DNA from: Martelella mediterranea
GTDB taxonomy: Bacteria; Pseudomonadota; Alphaproteobacteria; Rhizobiales; Rhizobiaceae
DNA length: 64,000 bases
Assembly: GCF_021021415.1 (NCBI RefSeq)
Contig: NZ_JAINWJ010000048.1
Location: 1 to 64,000 of the forward strand
Direction of reading: 5' to 3'
A model generated the notes under the pieces. That model searched no databases, was not told where the DNA came from, and saw nothing but the letters and a program-made list of their open reading frames with translations. The position numbers were made by a program, and so were the translations under genes. Below are positions 19,962-30,510 of the stretch, piece after piece; position 1 is the first letter of the stretch, and each line of letters starts with the position of its first letter.

Positions 19962-20537
19962 TTAAGCGGCGCGCGCCGTCTTAAGCGCATTGGTCCACCA
20001 GACGAGGTCGTCGGTCATCGCCTTGGCGCTATCGATCAGATAGGGGAAATCCGCCATGGTCTTGCCTTCGCGCAGGATGCCGAGCAGTTCCGTCATGCCG
20101 ATATGGACATTGTATTTGAGCGAGGCGACCTGAAGCTCCGCCAGGATCAGGCGAAGCTGCTCGACGGCGCGCGCGCCGCCCGTGCCGCCATAGGCGAGGA
20201 AGGTGGCGGGCTTGCGGTTGAATTCCTTATAGGCGTAGTCGAGCGCGTTCTTCAAAACGCCGGTGATGCTGTGGTTATACTCGGCGACCGTGAACACGAA
20301 GCCGTCAAGGCTCTCGAGCTTCTCGCCCCAGCGGCGGGCGACGTCGTTTTCCGGCGGCACCCAGGCCGGCGACATCTTTTCCTCGAAGAACGGCATTGGA
20401 TAGTCGCGCAGGTCGACCACCTCGAAATCGGCGTCGTCGCGGTCCTTGACGATGTCGAGATACCAGTTGAGCGGATGGTCGGCGAACCGTCCCTCGCGGG
20501 TGCTGCCGACGATGATGCCGATCCTGGGTCTGGTCAC
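19962..20537 (-). CDS. NAD(P)H-dependent FMN reductase / quinone reductase family
   Basis: A 191-residue flavodoxin-like reductase. The FMN phosphate-binding loop is GSTREGRFADHPLN near residue 10, and the second flavin-contacting loop is AYGGTGGARAVEQL. PEYNHS-type sequence (VAEYNHSITGVLKNALDYAY) confirms the NADPH-dependent FMN reductase family. The start is GTG at 20537, with AAGGAG six bases upstream. It lies 90 bp downstream of an HxlR regulator on the same strand. The gap holds GTAAC repeats and palindromes, suggesting control by that regulator. The in vivo substrate may be quinones or other electrophiles. Confidence 0.85.
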   Translation of the reverse strand: MTRPRIGIIVGSTREGRFADHPLNWYLDIVKDRDDADFEVVDLRDYPMPFFEEKMSPAWVPPENDVARRWGEKLESLDGFVFTVAEYNHSITGVLKNALDYAYKEFNRKPATFLAYGGTGGARAVEQLRLILAELQVASLKYNVHIGMTELLGILREGKTMADFPYLIDSAKAMTDDLVWWTNALKTARAA

Positions 20538-20560
20538 GGGAAACTCCTTGGTTATGAACA

Positions 20561-20635
20561 GTAACTAGCGAGTTAAACGTAACCGATCATGCCCGCAAGA
20601 CGGCACTTTTTCATGCGCTACTTACCTTCAGGTAA
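20561..20635 (-). promoter_or_regulatory. Repeat cluster before the FMN reductase gene
   Basis: GTAAC occurs at 20561-20565 and 20579-20583, exactly 18 bp apart. Within that span TAACT-N4-AGTTA is a palindrome (20562-20575). A perfect TTACCT-TC-AGGTAA palindrome (20622-20635) covers the hxlR stop codon. The same 18-bp GTTAC spacing recurs before hxlR itself (21019 and 21037). These are candidate HxlR operators. Confidence 0.45.
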
Positions 20636-21005
20636 CCGGATTTTCCTTCGCCATATCGAAGGCAAGCTGCGACTGGTAGATGTCGTGCGCGTTTTCCCTA
20701 GTCCAGAGAAACAGCGGCATCATTGCCTGCTGCAGTCCGGCGCCCCGTTCCGACAGCGCATATTCCACCTTGGGGGGAATGGTCGGGTAGACAGTACGGA
20801 GGACAAGGCCGTCGCGCTCGAGATTGCGCAGCGTGACAGTCAGCATGCGCTGCGAAATGCCGCCGATGGCGCGATGCAGTTCCTTGAACCGGATCGGCTC
20901 GCCCTCTTCGAGGACGCGCATCACCAGGATGGTCCACTTGTCGCCGATGCGCGACAACAGATTGCCGATCGGGCGGCAGTCTTCAGGCAGATGGTCGGGA
21001 TGCAT
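20628..21005 (-). CDS. HxlR-family transcriptional regulator (first copy)
   Basis: A 125-residue winged-helix regulator. HxlR features are RIGDKWTILVMRVLEEGEPI, the recognition region ISQRMLTVTLRNLERDGLV, and a wing around YALSERGAGL. One N-terminal cysteine (Cys10, in LPEDCRPIG) is in the position used by YodB-type members to sense quinones or disulfide stress. The start at 21005 fits the family; the longer frame is not conserved. It precedes the FMN reductase, which it likely controls. Confidence 0.88.
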   Translation of the reverse strand: MHPDHLPEDCRPIGNLLSRIGDKWTILVMRVLEEGEPIRFKELHRAIGGISQRMLTVTLRNLERDGLVLRTVYPTIPPKVEYALSERGAGLQQAMMPLFLWTRENAHDIYQSQLAFDMAKENPVT

Positions 21006-21018
21006 GACGGGTACTCCG

Positions 21019-21045
21019 GTTACGGTTCGTGCGCAGGTTACCGGA
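21019..21045 (-). promoter_or_regulatory. Candidate operator upstream of the first HxlR gene
   Basis: GTTAC occurs at 21019-21023 and 21037-21041, 18 bp apart, matching the spacing of the GTAAC pair before the FMN reductase. The region is also bounded by CCGGT and ACCGG. Autoregulation by HxlR is the simplest reading. Confidence 0.4.
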
Positions 21046-21081
21046 ATGCGACGCAATTTCAAACCGGAACCTTGCTGATCC

Positions 21082-21573
21082 TCAGCCGGAGGAAGGGCAA
21101 TTGTCGTGGACGATCTCAAGCGCCTTCGCTGCGCCAATGCTGCTGATCAGCCCATTTTTCTTGTCGGTTCGAAAGGCTATATCGTCACCTCCCGCCTCGG
21201 CGAACAGCGTGGCGATTTCGCTGGACTGCGCTTCATCGACTAGGAGAAGATTGCCAAAACCGGGAACCTTGCCGGCTACGAAGCGGTATTTCAGCACGCT
21301 TTCTCCCGCCCGGAACGAAACCTCCGCCGCGGTATCGAACATCATGAAACGCTCTGGCTGGAAGAACAAAAGGACCGCGCCAGTCTGCGAACAGACGCCT
21401 CCGAGCGATGCCTTGTCGAAATCATCGCCCACCTACGAGACGATCGCCAGCGGCATGACGGTTCTGTCGAATGTGTCCTGATGAAACTGAACGCTCCATC
21501 CCGGCTTCAGGTCATCCGCAAATACCGTCGCCGCCGGCAGCAGCAACAGAATTGCAAGAAACAGCCGAACCAT
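21082..21573 (-). pseudogene. Periplasmic protein gene interrupted by an amber codon
   Basis: A reading frame starts at 21573 with a good signal peptide (MVRLFLAILLLLPAATVFA) and runs 46 codons to a TAG at 21433-21435. The same frame then continues for 116 codons to 21082 with protein-like composition (VGDDFDKASLGGVCSQTGAV, then FRAGESVLKYRFVAGKVPGF). Without the stop the product would be a 163-residue secreted protein of unknown family, with two cysteines. A single base change explains the break. A sequencing error or readthrough cannot be excluded. Confidence 0.6.
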
Positions 21574-21600
21574 GCCCTTTCCTCCCCGCCTCGAGAATCA

Positions 21601-21625
21601 GGGAACCGGCACTGGGCCGGTTCCC
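21601..21625 (-). terminator. Terminator after acs
   Basis: A perfect 10-bp stem, GGGAACCGGC-ACTGG-GCCGGTTCCC, lies 11 bp past the acs stop. No long T-run follows on the minus strand. Confidence 0.6.
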
Positions 21626-21635
21626 TTTCGTTCGA

Positions 21636-23594
<1,959 letters not shown>

Positions 23595-23896
23595 CGTTTC
23601 CTCCTAACGGCAATTCCACGAGAACCGCTTAACCGGGCGGAATTGCGACACAATCAATAGATGGAGCGTTTTCGCGTTTCAAAGAAAGGCGGAAAGGCTC
23701 AAAAAACCGGGCTCCTCCATTGATTCCCATTCATACAGCCTGATTTTGCGAGTTCAATAAGACATTGGTCAATTGTCGTCTCGCGAATTGCATTCGGCTG
23801 GCTTTGGCTTTATATGGAGCCCCATGTTTTCCCGGAAATAGTGGCAAAGACCCACGGACCGCGACACCGGCGCGGACGATAGAAGGACTATATCCA
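23595..23896. other. 302-bp divergent gap between acs and the DUF1013 gene
   Basis: No gene. It holds the two promoters, an 8-bp inverted repeat (GCAATTCC at 23610-23617, GGAATTGC at 23639-23646) near acs, and one GANTC site (GATTC, 23722-23726), the target of the CcrM methylase in this class. Only the inverted repeat stands out. Confidence 0.4.
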
Positions 23897-24595
23897 ATGG
23901 CGCAAAAGCTGCTCATGCCCAAGGCGACTGCCGTATGGCTCGTGGACAACACGGCCTTGTCGTTCGACCAGATCGCCGAATTGTGCGCTCTGCATCCGCT
24001 GGAAGTAAAGGCGATCGCCGACGGCGAATCCGCGCAGGGCATCAAGGGTCTCGACCCGATCTCCACCGGCCAGCTTTCCCGCGACGAGATCGAGCGCGCG
24101 GAAAAGAACCCGAACCACAAGCTGAAGCTTTCCGAACCCAAGGTGCGGGTGCCGGAATCCAAGCGCAAGGGCCCGCGCTACACGCCGGTCTCCAAGCGCC
24201 AGGACCGCCCGAACGCGATCCTGTGGCTGGTGCGCAACCATCCGGAACTGAAGGACGCGCAGATCTCCCGCCTTGTCGGCACCACCAAGTCGACGATCGA
24301 GCAGATCCGCAACCGCACCCACTGGAACGCGGCCAATCTCGTACCGATGGACCCGGTGACGCTTGGGCTTTGCAGCCAGATCGATCTCGACCTCGAAGTC
24401 AGCAAGTCCGCCAAGGACCGGCCCCTGCCCTCTGCCGACGAGATGGACAATGCGACGCTCGCTTCGGCTCAGGACACTGAAAATCTCGGTACGGACAACG
24501 ACAAGGGCATGTCCGCCGACGAAGTGTTCTCCCGCTTCGCCTCGCTCGGCAATTCGGTCAAGGATGACGACGAGAACGACGACGACGACCGCTAA
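23897..24595 (+). CDS. DUF1013 (TrcR-like) cell-cycle transcriptional regulator
   Basis: A 232-residue protein of the DUF1013 family, conserved across Alphaproteobacteria. In Caulobacter the member TrcR associates with RNA polymerase and affects cell-cycle control. Two helix-turn-helix-like parts are visible: LSFDQIAELCALHPLEVKAI (about residue 22) and LKDAQISRLVGTTKSTIEQI (about residue 120). The C-terminal 35 residues are strongly acidic and end in DDDENDDDDR. The start at 23897 (MAQKLLMPKATAVWLVDN) is the conserved one. It is a single gene with a strong terminator. Confidence 0.9.
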   Translation: MAQKLLMPKATAVWLVDNTALSFDQIAELCALHPLEVKAIADGESAQGIKGLDPISTGQLSRDEIERAEKNPNHKLKLSEPKVRVPESKRKGPRYTPVSKRQDRPNAILWLVRNHPELKDAQISRLVGTTKSTIEQIRNRTHWNAANLVPMDPVTLGLCSQIDLDLEVSKSAKDRPLPSADEMDNATLASAQDTENLGTDNDKGMSADEVFSRFASLGNSVKDDDENDDDDR

Positions 24596-24635
24596 GGCGG
24601 TTGCGTCTCGGGCCACATTATTGCGGAACGATCGA

Positions 24636-24655
24636 GGGGGCGCGAGCCCCCTTTT
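24636..24655 (+). terminator. Intrinsic terminator after the DUF1013 gene
   Basis: A GGGGGC-GCGA-GCCCCC stem-loop (24636-24651) is followed directly by TTTT. It lies 41 bp past the stop. Confidence 0.85.
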
Positions 24656-24685
24656 GCTGTCAGGCGGTTGTCGGAGACTGGTCGT

Positions 24686-25060
24686 TCAGGCGGCGCGCTC
24701 ATCAAATGCGGCCTGGGCGCGGGTAATTTCGTCGCCGTTTTCCTCGGTCCAGGTGTAGAGCGCGATGACATGGGCGCGCAGCGACTGACCGAGCGCCGTC
24801 AACTCATATTCGACGCCAACGGGCGACGTGGGCAGCACCTTGCGATTGACCACGCCATTGCGCTCAAGCTTGCGCAGCGTGTCGGTCAGCGCTTTCTGGC
24901 TGATGCCCTCGAGCTGCTTCTTGATCGCGTTGAACCGGTGCGGGCCGTAGCCGAGCATGGTCAGAACCATGATCGACCATTTGCCGGAAATCTGGTCGAG
25001 TATCTTCCGGTTGATGCAATCCACCTGAAATTTCGGGCAGTGGGACGGATCATGCGTCAC
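24686..25060 (-). CDS. HxlR-family transcriptional regulator (second copy)
   Basis: A 124-residue winged-helix regulator beside a divergent Old Yellow Enzyme gene. The HxlR core is visible in ILDQISGKWSIMVLTMLGYG, ISQKALTDTLRKLERNGVV and VEYELTALGQSL. The N terminus has two cysteines (in HCPKFQVDC), suggesting thiol-based sensing of electrophiles. The start is GTG at 25060, with GAGG seven bases upstream. Divergent placement and shared repeats in the gap make the OYE gene the likely target. Confidence 0.88.
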   Translation of the reverse strand: MTHDPSHCPKFQVDCINRKILDQISGKWSIMVLTMLGYGPHRFNAIKKQLEGISQKALTDTLRKLERNGVVNRKVLPTSPVGVEYELTALGQSLRAHVIALYTWTEENGDEITRAQAAFDERAA

Positions 25061-25074
25061 GGGGTCACCTCATC

Positions 25075-25129
25075 TATACCTAGGCAAATGATAATGCCTT
25101 ATTGACACTAAGTCCATAATTTATACCTA
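25075..25129. promoter_or_regulatory. Divergent operator/promoter region, HxlR-OYE
   Basis: TATACCTA occurs at 25075-25082, near the hxlR start, and again at 25122-25129, near the OYE start. Between them AGGCA-N8-TGCCT is an inverted repeat (25082-25099), and TTGACA lies at 25102-25107. No -10 box at ideal spacing is evident. The two octamers are well placed for one repressor to control both genes. Confidence 0.45.
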
Positions 25130-25170
25130 TGTCGCCACAAGTCCTCCCAAGGCTGCAAAGGAAACCCGAA

Positions 25171-26301
25171 ATGTCACACTCCGCCAATGAGGCCCTGTTC
25201 CGGCCCTTCAAACTCAAATCGCTCGAATTGAAGAACCGGATCGTGATGGCGCCGATGACGCGCGGCTTTTCGCCGGAAGGCGTGCCCGGCCAGAACGTCG
25301 CCGATTACTACCGCCGCCGCGCCGAGGGCGATGTCGGCCTGATCCTCTCCGAAGGCACGGTCATCGACCGGCCCAACTCCAAGAACCTTCCCGGCATTCC
25401 GGATTTCCACGGCGAGAAATCGCTCGCCGGCTGGAAAAACGTGATCGACACCGTGCATGCCGCCGGCGGCAAGATGGGCCCGCAGATCTGGCATGTCGCC
25501 AACACCATCGCCTCCGCCGATTATCCGCCGAACCCGGACGAGACCGAAAGCCCGTCCGGCTTCGTCAAGCCCGGCGAGAAGCGCGGCCACGCCATGAGCG
25601 AGGAAGACATCGCCGATACGATCGCCGCCTTCGGCAAGGCCGCGGCGGATGCGGAGCGGCTCGGCTTCGACGTCGTCGAGATCCACGGCGCGCATGGCTA
25701 TCTGATCGACCAGTTCTTCTGGCAGGGCCTGAACCTGCGCGACGACCGCTGGGGCGGCGAGACCATCACCGAGCGCGCCCGTTTCGGCGCGGAAGTGGTC
25801 AAGGCCGTGCGCGCGGCGATTTCCGATGACATGCCGGTGATCATCCGGCTCAGCCAGTGGAAGCAGCAGGATTACAATGCCCGCATCGCCACCACGCCGG
25901 ACGAGATGACTGAGTGGCTGCAGCCGCTGGTGGATGCCGGCGCGGATATGCTGCATTGCTCGCAGCGTCGCTTCTGGGAACCGGAGTTTCCGGAGATCGA
26001 CGGCGAGGAAGGCTTGAATTTCGCGGGCTGGGCCAAGAAGCTCACCGGCGTTCCGACCATTTCGGTCGGCTCGGTCGGCCTCAACGGCGCCGATTTCCTC
26101 GGCTGGTTCGGCGGCGCGGAGGTCAATGCCAAAACGCCCGATCTCGACAGGCTGGTTCGCCGCATGGAACGTGACGAGTTCGACCTGATCGCCGTCGGCC
26201 GCGCCCTGATCGCCGATCCGGCTTGGGTCAAGAAGATCGAAGGCGGCGAAACCGAAACGCTCTCCACGTTTTCACGTGAAACATTGGGCGCGCTGGTCTG
26301 A
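25171..26301 (+). CDS. Old Yellow Enzyme family NADH:flavin oxidoreductase
   Basis: A 376-residue FMN-dependent TIM-barrel ene-reductase. N-terminal LKNRIVMAPMTRGFSPEGVP contains the FMN-contacting stretch. VVEIHGAHGYLIDQFFW is the family signature, and FDLIAVGRALIADPAW is the C-terminal phosphate-binding part. The start at 25171 has AAAGGAA ahead of it. It is divergent from an HxlR gene and likely induced by reactive enones or quinones. The last codons contain a 14/16 match to parS (26268-26283). Confidence 0.92.
   Translation: MSHSANEALFRPFKLKSLELKNRIVMAPMTRGFSPEGVPGQNVADYYRRRAEGDVGLILSEGTVIDRPNSKNLPGIPDFHGEKSLAGWKNVIDTVHAAGGKMGPQIWHVANTIASADYPPNPDETESPSGFVKPGEKRGHAMSEEDIADTIAAFGKAAADAERLGFDVVEIHGAHGYLIDQFFWQGLNLRDDRWGGETITERARFGAEVVKAVRAAISDDMPVIIRLSQWKQQDYNARIATTPDEMTEWLQPLVDAGADMLHCSQRRFWEPEFPEIDGEEGLNFAGWAKKLTGVPTISVGSVGLNGADFLGWFGGAEVNAKTPDLDRLVRRMERDEFDLIAVGRALIADPAWVKKIEGGETETLSTFSRETLGALV
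26268..26283. other. parS-like site (14/16)
   Basis: GTTTTCACGTGAAACA differs from the consensus TGTTTCACGTGAAACA only at the first two bases. It lies in the last codons of the OYE gene, where it reads F-S-R-E-T. It is about 18 kb from the proposed origin. Confidence 0.6.
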
Positions 26302-26521
26302 GCCGATCCTTAAGTATGAGAGGCGACGGGGCCGAACAGGTCGCCTCTGACGCTCTGTCGTCGGGCCGGCAGTGCGAGACGGCTCAAGGGTTTTGCGGGA
26401 TCCTGTTATTTGATGTTACATTTTACGAACATACAGGTTTGGCATCGTCAAGGTGCCATACCTTGATCTCGTCTGCCCGCGCCGCGTCTGCAAAGCGGCG
26501 CGCCTGCAAGCGGAAACGCCC

Positions 26522-29476
26522 ATGCCCGACACACGATGCTGCAATGCCCTTCTTCGCCTTCTTTCCGTTTCACTGATTGCCTTTACGCTTGCGCCAGGCG
26601 TCGCCTCCGCCGCCGATAGCGCGCTCGGGCAGGCGCTCGCGCAAGCCGTCTCAAGCGATGATCCGGACGCCGCAAGCGCCGTCGTGACGCGCATTGTGGA
26701 GCTTATCCGCGAGGGCCGTTTCAACGACATTGCCGAAATTGACGATGACGCGCTCGATCATCTGCTTCCGATCCTGCCGCCAGCCGAAGGCGCCGAGCTA
26801 ATCGTCGACCTTTCGGAATCCGCAGGACGCATCGGCGATCCCGAACGTCAGGACCGGATTGCGGCGATCGGCGACTCATTTATCGCAGAACGCCTGCGGG
26901 ATCCGAATGACGGACTGTCGATGGCGATCAACCTCGGCTACGGCTATCTCGGCGCGGCGCGCGGCGAGGAAGCCTTCGCGCGGCTGGTCGCGTCGCGCAA
27001 CGAGGCTGTTTCGATGGGCAACGGCGAAGACCTCGCGGGGCTTTGCGTCACCGCTGCCGATAGCTTTCTCTGGTTCGGCTTCAAGGACCTGTCCTATCAG
27101 TTCTACGATGGCTGCGACGACACCGAGCTTTTGAACCGCACGGCAACGCCGGCACGCAGTTTCTTCTGGCACAATTACGCCCTAGTGCTGCGCGACCGCG
27201 GCCTGTTCGAAAAGGCGCTCTCGCGGCATAACCGGGCGCTGCAGGAATTGGCCATCCAGTACGGCGAGCATTCGCGCGAGGTTCGCGACGCCTATGACGG
27301 CATGGCGCAAACGGCGCTGGCCGCAGGTAAGACCGGCGCTGCCGACGTTATGGCCGGACTGGCAATCGAGACGGCAAAGACCGGTGGAACGGATAACGGC
27401 GATGACTACTACCGGCTGATCAACAATGCCGCCGCCGTGAAACGGGCGCTGCTGCGCTATGGCGAAGCCGAGGCGCTTGACCGGGAGGCGCTTACCTGGC
27501 GGCGGAACCATCTCGACTCCGGTTATCCGGCAACCTACACGTCCTGGTACAATCACACCCTCGACCTGATGGGCGAACTGAAATGGGAGAAGGCCGCGCA
27601 ATCGCTGGAGGCGATGATCGCGGCCGCTCCTGATCCTTCGGTGCTGACCTATACCCCCGAAAAACTCGCCCTCTTCCAACAATATCTCGATGCCCGCCTT
27701 GACGATGCCGCCGGCCGGCCCTTCGATGCGCCGGACCTTGCGGCGGCCATCAAAGCGAATGCGCCTTACGAACTGATCTACGGCATCGAAAACCTTCTGG
27801 CCGGCAGCGCAATCCGGGCAAGGGATTACGAGCGCGCCTACGGCATGATCGCCGCCTTCGACCGCTGGACCGAAGACGCGTTGGCGCCGGAAACGCCGGC
27901 TCGGTACAACGCGCGTCTGGAGCTTGCCGCCGCAGAGATGATGACCGGCCGGCCGGCGGCGGCAAGCTTGCGCGCGCTCAATGCGGACATGTTCAACTGG
28001 GTGCGCGAGCAGAGCATGAGCGGCAGCTATTCGACTGCCGTCGCCAGTCGTCATATGGCTGATTCCCTGCTCGCCCTTCTGGCCGAACAGGCCGTGGCCG
28101 ATGAGGATTTCGCGCCGACCTTCGCGGAAGCCGCCAATCTATGGAAGACGTTCGAGAGGCCGGCCGATATTGCCCTTTCCGAAGCCGTTGCCGAAACCGG
28201 CAACGCCAACCTTAAGGAAGCCGTCCGCCGCTATCGCCGCAATACCGGACGGTTCCTTGAATATGTACGCTCGGCGCCCGTCACGGAGGCGATCGCCGCG
28301 ATGAACAGGGATTTGGCCGCAGAGCAGCGAACGCTGAATGCACGGCTTATTGGTGCCGGGCTCCCGCAAGCCGCCTTCGTGCGCGACCGCGTCGAGGTGC
28401 CGGACGTGACCAACTTTGCGGTAAAGCCTGGCGACGTGCTGGTCGACTTTATCGTGATCGATCGCTGGGAAGCCCGTGACCTATCCGGCTATCCGCTGAT
28501 GAAATCGATCTATGGTGTGGTCTACCGCAATGACGCCCCGATTGCCGTTCATCTTTTAGGCTCCTATCCGGCCGCCGCCGCCTTCGCCGGAACGGTCCAA
28601 AACGCCGTGATTCTGGAAGAGCTTGCCGAATGGCTTTCCACGCTCTCGGCAAAGCGGCTGTTCCTGGTGTCCGATGGCTTCCTCTACCAGTCCGATTTAA
28701 CGGGGCTCAGGGCAACAGTTGATGGTCCGCGCCTTGGCGAAGCGGCGGATGTCTATCTTCTGTCGCGGCGCGATGCCTATCTCGACCGCGACCGCCATGC
28801 GGGCCTTGAGGCCGGCGACACGGTAACGCTTGCCGGCGGCCTGTTTTACGATGAAGGCGTCGAGGAGAGCGAAAACTATCTCGCCGGCAGCCGGCGCGAA
28901 GTCAAGGATATCGGCGGGCTTGCCGAACAAGGCGGCGCCCGCGTCACCACGTTTACAGGCGATGGCGCGACAGAGCTTGCAATTGCGGCGGCGGCCCGGC
29001 AAAGCAACATTCTGCACCTTGCAACCCATGGCTTCTTCACGGACAATGACGCCCGCCCCTACAGCCTGTTCAATGCCGGTATCGAACTCTCAGAACCGGT
29101 TTATTCCGGTGATATTTCCGATTCTTACGACAATATCGCCTATGCGCAGGAAATCCTCGACTGGGATCTCCTCGACACCCGGCTTGTGGTGCTGTCGGCC
29201 TGCGAGACCGGCCTTGGCGCGGAAACGCCGATTGATGCCGTGCGTGGCCTGCCGATGGCGCTGGCGCGCGCGGGCGCCAGCCGGGCGCTGATCACGCTCG
29301 ATATCATCCCGGACAGGCAGACCGCATCGATCATGACGCGATTTTACACCTATGTCGTCGATGACAAGCTTTCGTATGCCGAGGCCTTCCTGCAAACCAA
29401 GCGCGACATCTGGAGCGGCGGTATCGAAGGCGTCAGCCCCTCAGTCGCGGATGCTTTCGTGTTCTACGAGAACTGA
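26522..29476 (+). CDS. Exported TPR-CHAT protein (caspase-like fold)
   Basis: A 984-residue protein with an N-terminal signal peptide (LLRLLSVSLIAFTLAPGVAS) followed by a long helical region with TPR-like repeats (roughly residues 150-330; for example LVLRDRGLFEKALSRHNRAL and DAYDGMAQTALAAGKTGAAD). The C-terminal third is a CHAT domain, related to caspases and separase. The catalytic pair is in place: His836 in HLATHGFF and Cys894 in LSACETGLGAE, followed by GLPMALARAGASRALITLD. The start at 26522 gives the signal peptide. Most studied CHAT proteins are cytosolic, so export is notable. A 73-residue gene follows by 49 bp. Protease activity and targets are inference. Confidence 0.88.
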   Translation: MPDTRCCNALLRLLSVSLIAFTLAPGVASAADSALGQALAQAVSSDDPDAASAVVTRIVELIREGRFNDIAEIDDDALDHLLPILPPAEGAELIVDLSESAGRIGDPERQDRIAAIGDSFIAERLRDPNDGLSMAINLGYGYLGAARGEEAFARLVASRNEAVSMGNGEDLAGLCVTAADSFLWFGFKDLSYQFYDGCDDTELLNRTATPARSFFWHNYALVLRDRGLFEKALSRHNRALQELAIQYGEHSREVRDAYDGMAQTALAAGKTGAADVMAGLAIETAKTGGTDNGDDYYRLINNAAAVKRALLRYGEAEALDREALTWRRNHLDSGYPATYTSWYNHTLDLMGELKWEKAAQSLEAMIAAAPDPSVLTYTPEKLALFQQYLDARLDDAAGRPFDAPDLAAAIKANAPYELIYGIENLLAGSAIRARDYERAYGMIAAFDRWTEDALAPETPARYNARLELAAAEMMTGRPAAASLRALNADMFNWVREQSMSGSYSTAVASRHMADSLLALLAEQAVADEDFAPTFAEAANLWKTFERPADIALSEAVAETGNANLKEAVRRYRRNTGRFLEYVRSAPVTEAIAAMNRDLAAEQRTLNARLIGAGLPQAAFVRDRVEVPDVTNFAVKPGDVLVDFIVIDRWEARDLSGYPLMKSIYGVVYRNDAPIAVHLLGSYPAAAAFAGTVQNAVILEELAEWLSTLSAKRLFLVSDGFLYQSDLTGLRATVDGPRLGEAADVYLLSRRDAYLDRDRHAGLEAGDTVTLAGGLFYDEGVEESENYLAGSRREVKDIGGLAEQGGARVTTFTGDGATELAIAAAARQSNILHLATHGFFTDNDARPYSLFNAGIELSEPVYSGDISDSYDNIAYAQEILDWDLLDTRLVVLSACETGLGAETPIDAVRGLPMALARAGASRALITLDIIPDRQTASIMTRFYTYVVDDKLSYAEAFLQTKRDIWSGGIEGVSPSVADAFVFYEN

Positions 29477-29525
29477 TGCCGGGATCGCTGTTTCGAACCC
29501 ATCCGACCCATGCTGTGGAAATATC

Positions 29526-29747
29526 ATGCTTGACGAAGAAGACATCAAAGACCGGTTGCTGGGGCTCGAGCCCGGCGAGTTTCACTTTCCAACGCTTTAT
29601 GGCGAGGGCTGGGATCGGCTTTATATCGGCGACAAGGTGAAGATCGGGCGGGAATTCCTGAACGCCGTGCGCAAGGGAAAATTTCCCGACGTGGAGGACA
29701 CCGGCCGCAAGAAGGGCGGCGGCCGGGTTTATCGCAAGCGCGGCTGA
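29526..29747 (+). CDS. Small basic DUF1413-like protein
   Basis: A 73-residue protein resembling the DUF1413 family: an acidic start ([19 protein letters not shown]), a core [20 protein letters not shown], and a basic tail ([14 protein letters not shown]). No signal peptide or membrane segment. It starts 49 bp after the CHAT gene, so co-transcription is plausible. Small proteins of this type look like nucleic-acid binders, but no function is established to my knowledge. Confidence 0.65.
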   Translation: MLDEEDIKDRLLGLEPGEFHFPTLYGEGWDRLYIGDKVKIGREFLNAVRKGKFPDVEDTGRKKGGGRVYRKRG

Positions 29748-29754
29748 CAGCTCG

Positions 29755-30420
29755 TCAGTTCGAATAATCCCGCTCGCCGAAGATTGCGGAGCCCACGCGC
29801 ACGCTGGTGGCGCCGAAGGCAATGGCGATCTCGTAATCACCGGACATGCCCATGGAGAGCTTCGGAACACTGTTTTCAGTTGCAAGATCGTGCAGCAGCG
29901 CGAAATGCGGCCCGGGATTCTCGCCTGCCGGCGGGATGCACATCAGGCCCTCGATCGTGAGGCCGAGCTCGTCGCGGCAGAGCGCGAGGAAGGCTTCGGT
30001 CTCGCGCGGGTCGATGCCGGCCTTTTGCGGCTCGTTGCCGGTATTGACCTGGACATAGAGGCGCGGCGCCCTGCCCTGTTTTGCGATTTCCTTGGCCAAC
30101 GCGCGGGCAATCTTCTCACGGTCGACGGTCTCGATCACGTCGAACAGCTTGACCGCGTCTTCGGCCTTGTTGGATTGCAGCGGTCCGATGAGATGGAGTT
30201 CGAGATCCGGCGTCTCTTGCTTCAGCGCCGGCCATTTCTTCTGCGCTTCCTGAACCCGGTTTTCGCCGAACACCCGCTGGCCGGCCGCAATCGCGGGACG
30301 GATGGCATCGGCGTCATGGGTCTTGGAGACGGCGACGAGGGTGACGCCCGTGCGCTCGGCCTCGTGTTCGGCGGCCTTTATCCGGCCAAGCACCTCTTCC
30401 AGATTCTCGCGCACACCCAT
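29755..30420 (-). CDS. yggS: YggS-family PLP homeostasis protein
   Basis: A 221-residue single-domain PLP-binding protein with the alanine-racemase barrel fold, which buffers cellular PLP. The PLP lysine lies in [13 protein letters not shown] (about residue 35). [13 protein letters not shown] and [16 protein letters not shown] are family blocks; [22 protein letters not shown] binds the phosphate. An ATG at 30420 with GAGG upstream was preferred to a GTG at 30435. It is divergent from leuS. Confidence 0.93.
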   Translation of the reverse strand: MGVRENLEEVLGRIKAAEHEAERTGVTLVAVSKTHDADAIRPAIAAGQRVFGENRVQEAQKKWPALKQETPDLELHLIGPLQSNKAEDAVKLFDVIETVDREKIARALAKEIAKQGRAPRLYVQVNTGNEPQKAGIDPRETEAFLALCRDELGLTIEGLMCIPPAGENPGPHFALLHDLATENSVPKLSMGMSGDYEIAIAFGATSVRVGSAIFGERDYSN

Positions 30421-30490
30421 GTCGTCACACCTCACATTGCCATTGCGGCGTCACCATATTGCAAAGGCCGGCGACGAGGCAACGGCGGAA

Positions 30491-30510
30491 GGCCCGTTTC
30501 CGGGCCGTTT
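30491..30510. other. Terminator-like hairpin upstream of leuS
   Basis: GGCCCG-TTTC-CGGGCC followed by GTTTT (30491-30510) lies between divergent yggS and leuS, where no plus-strand gene needs ending. It could be a leader attenuator of leuS. I see no leucine-rich leader peptide and no T-box. Confidence 0.35.
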
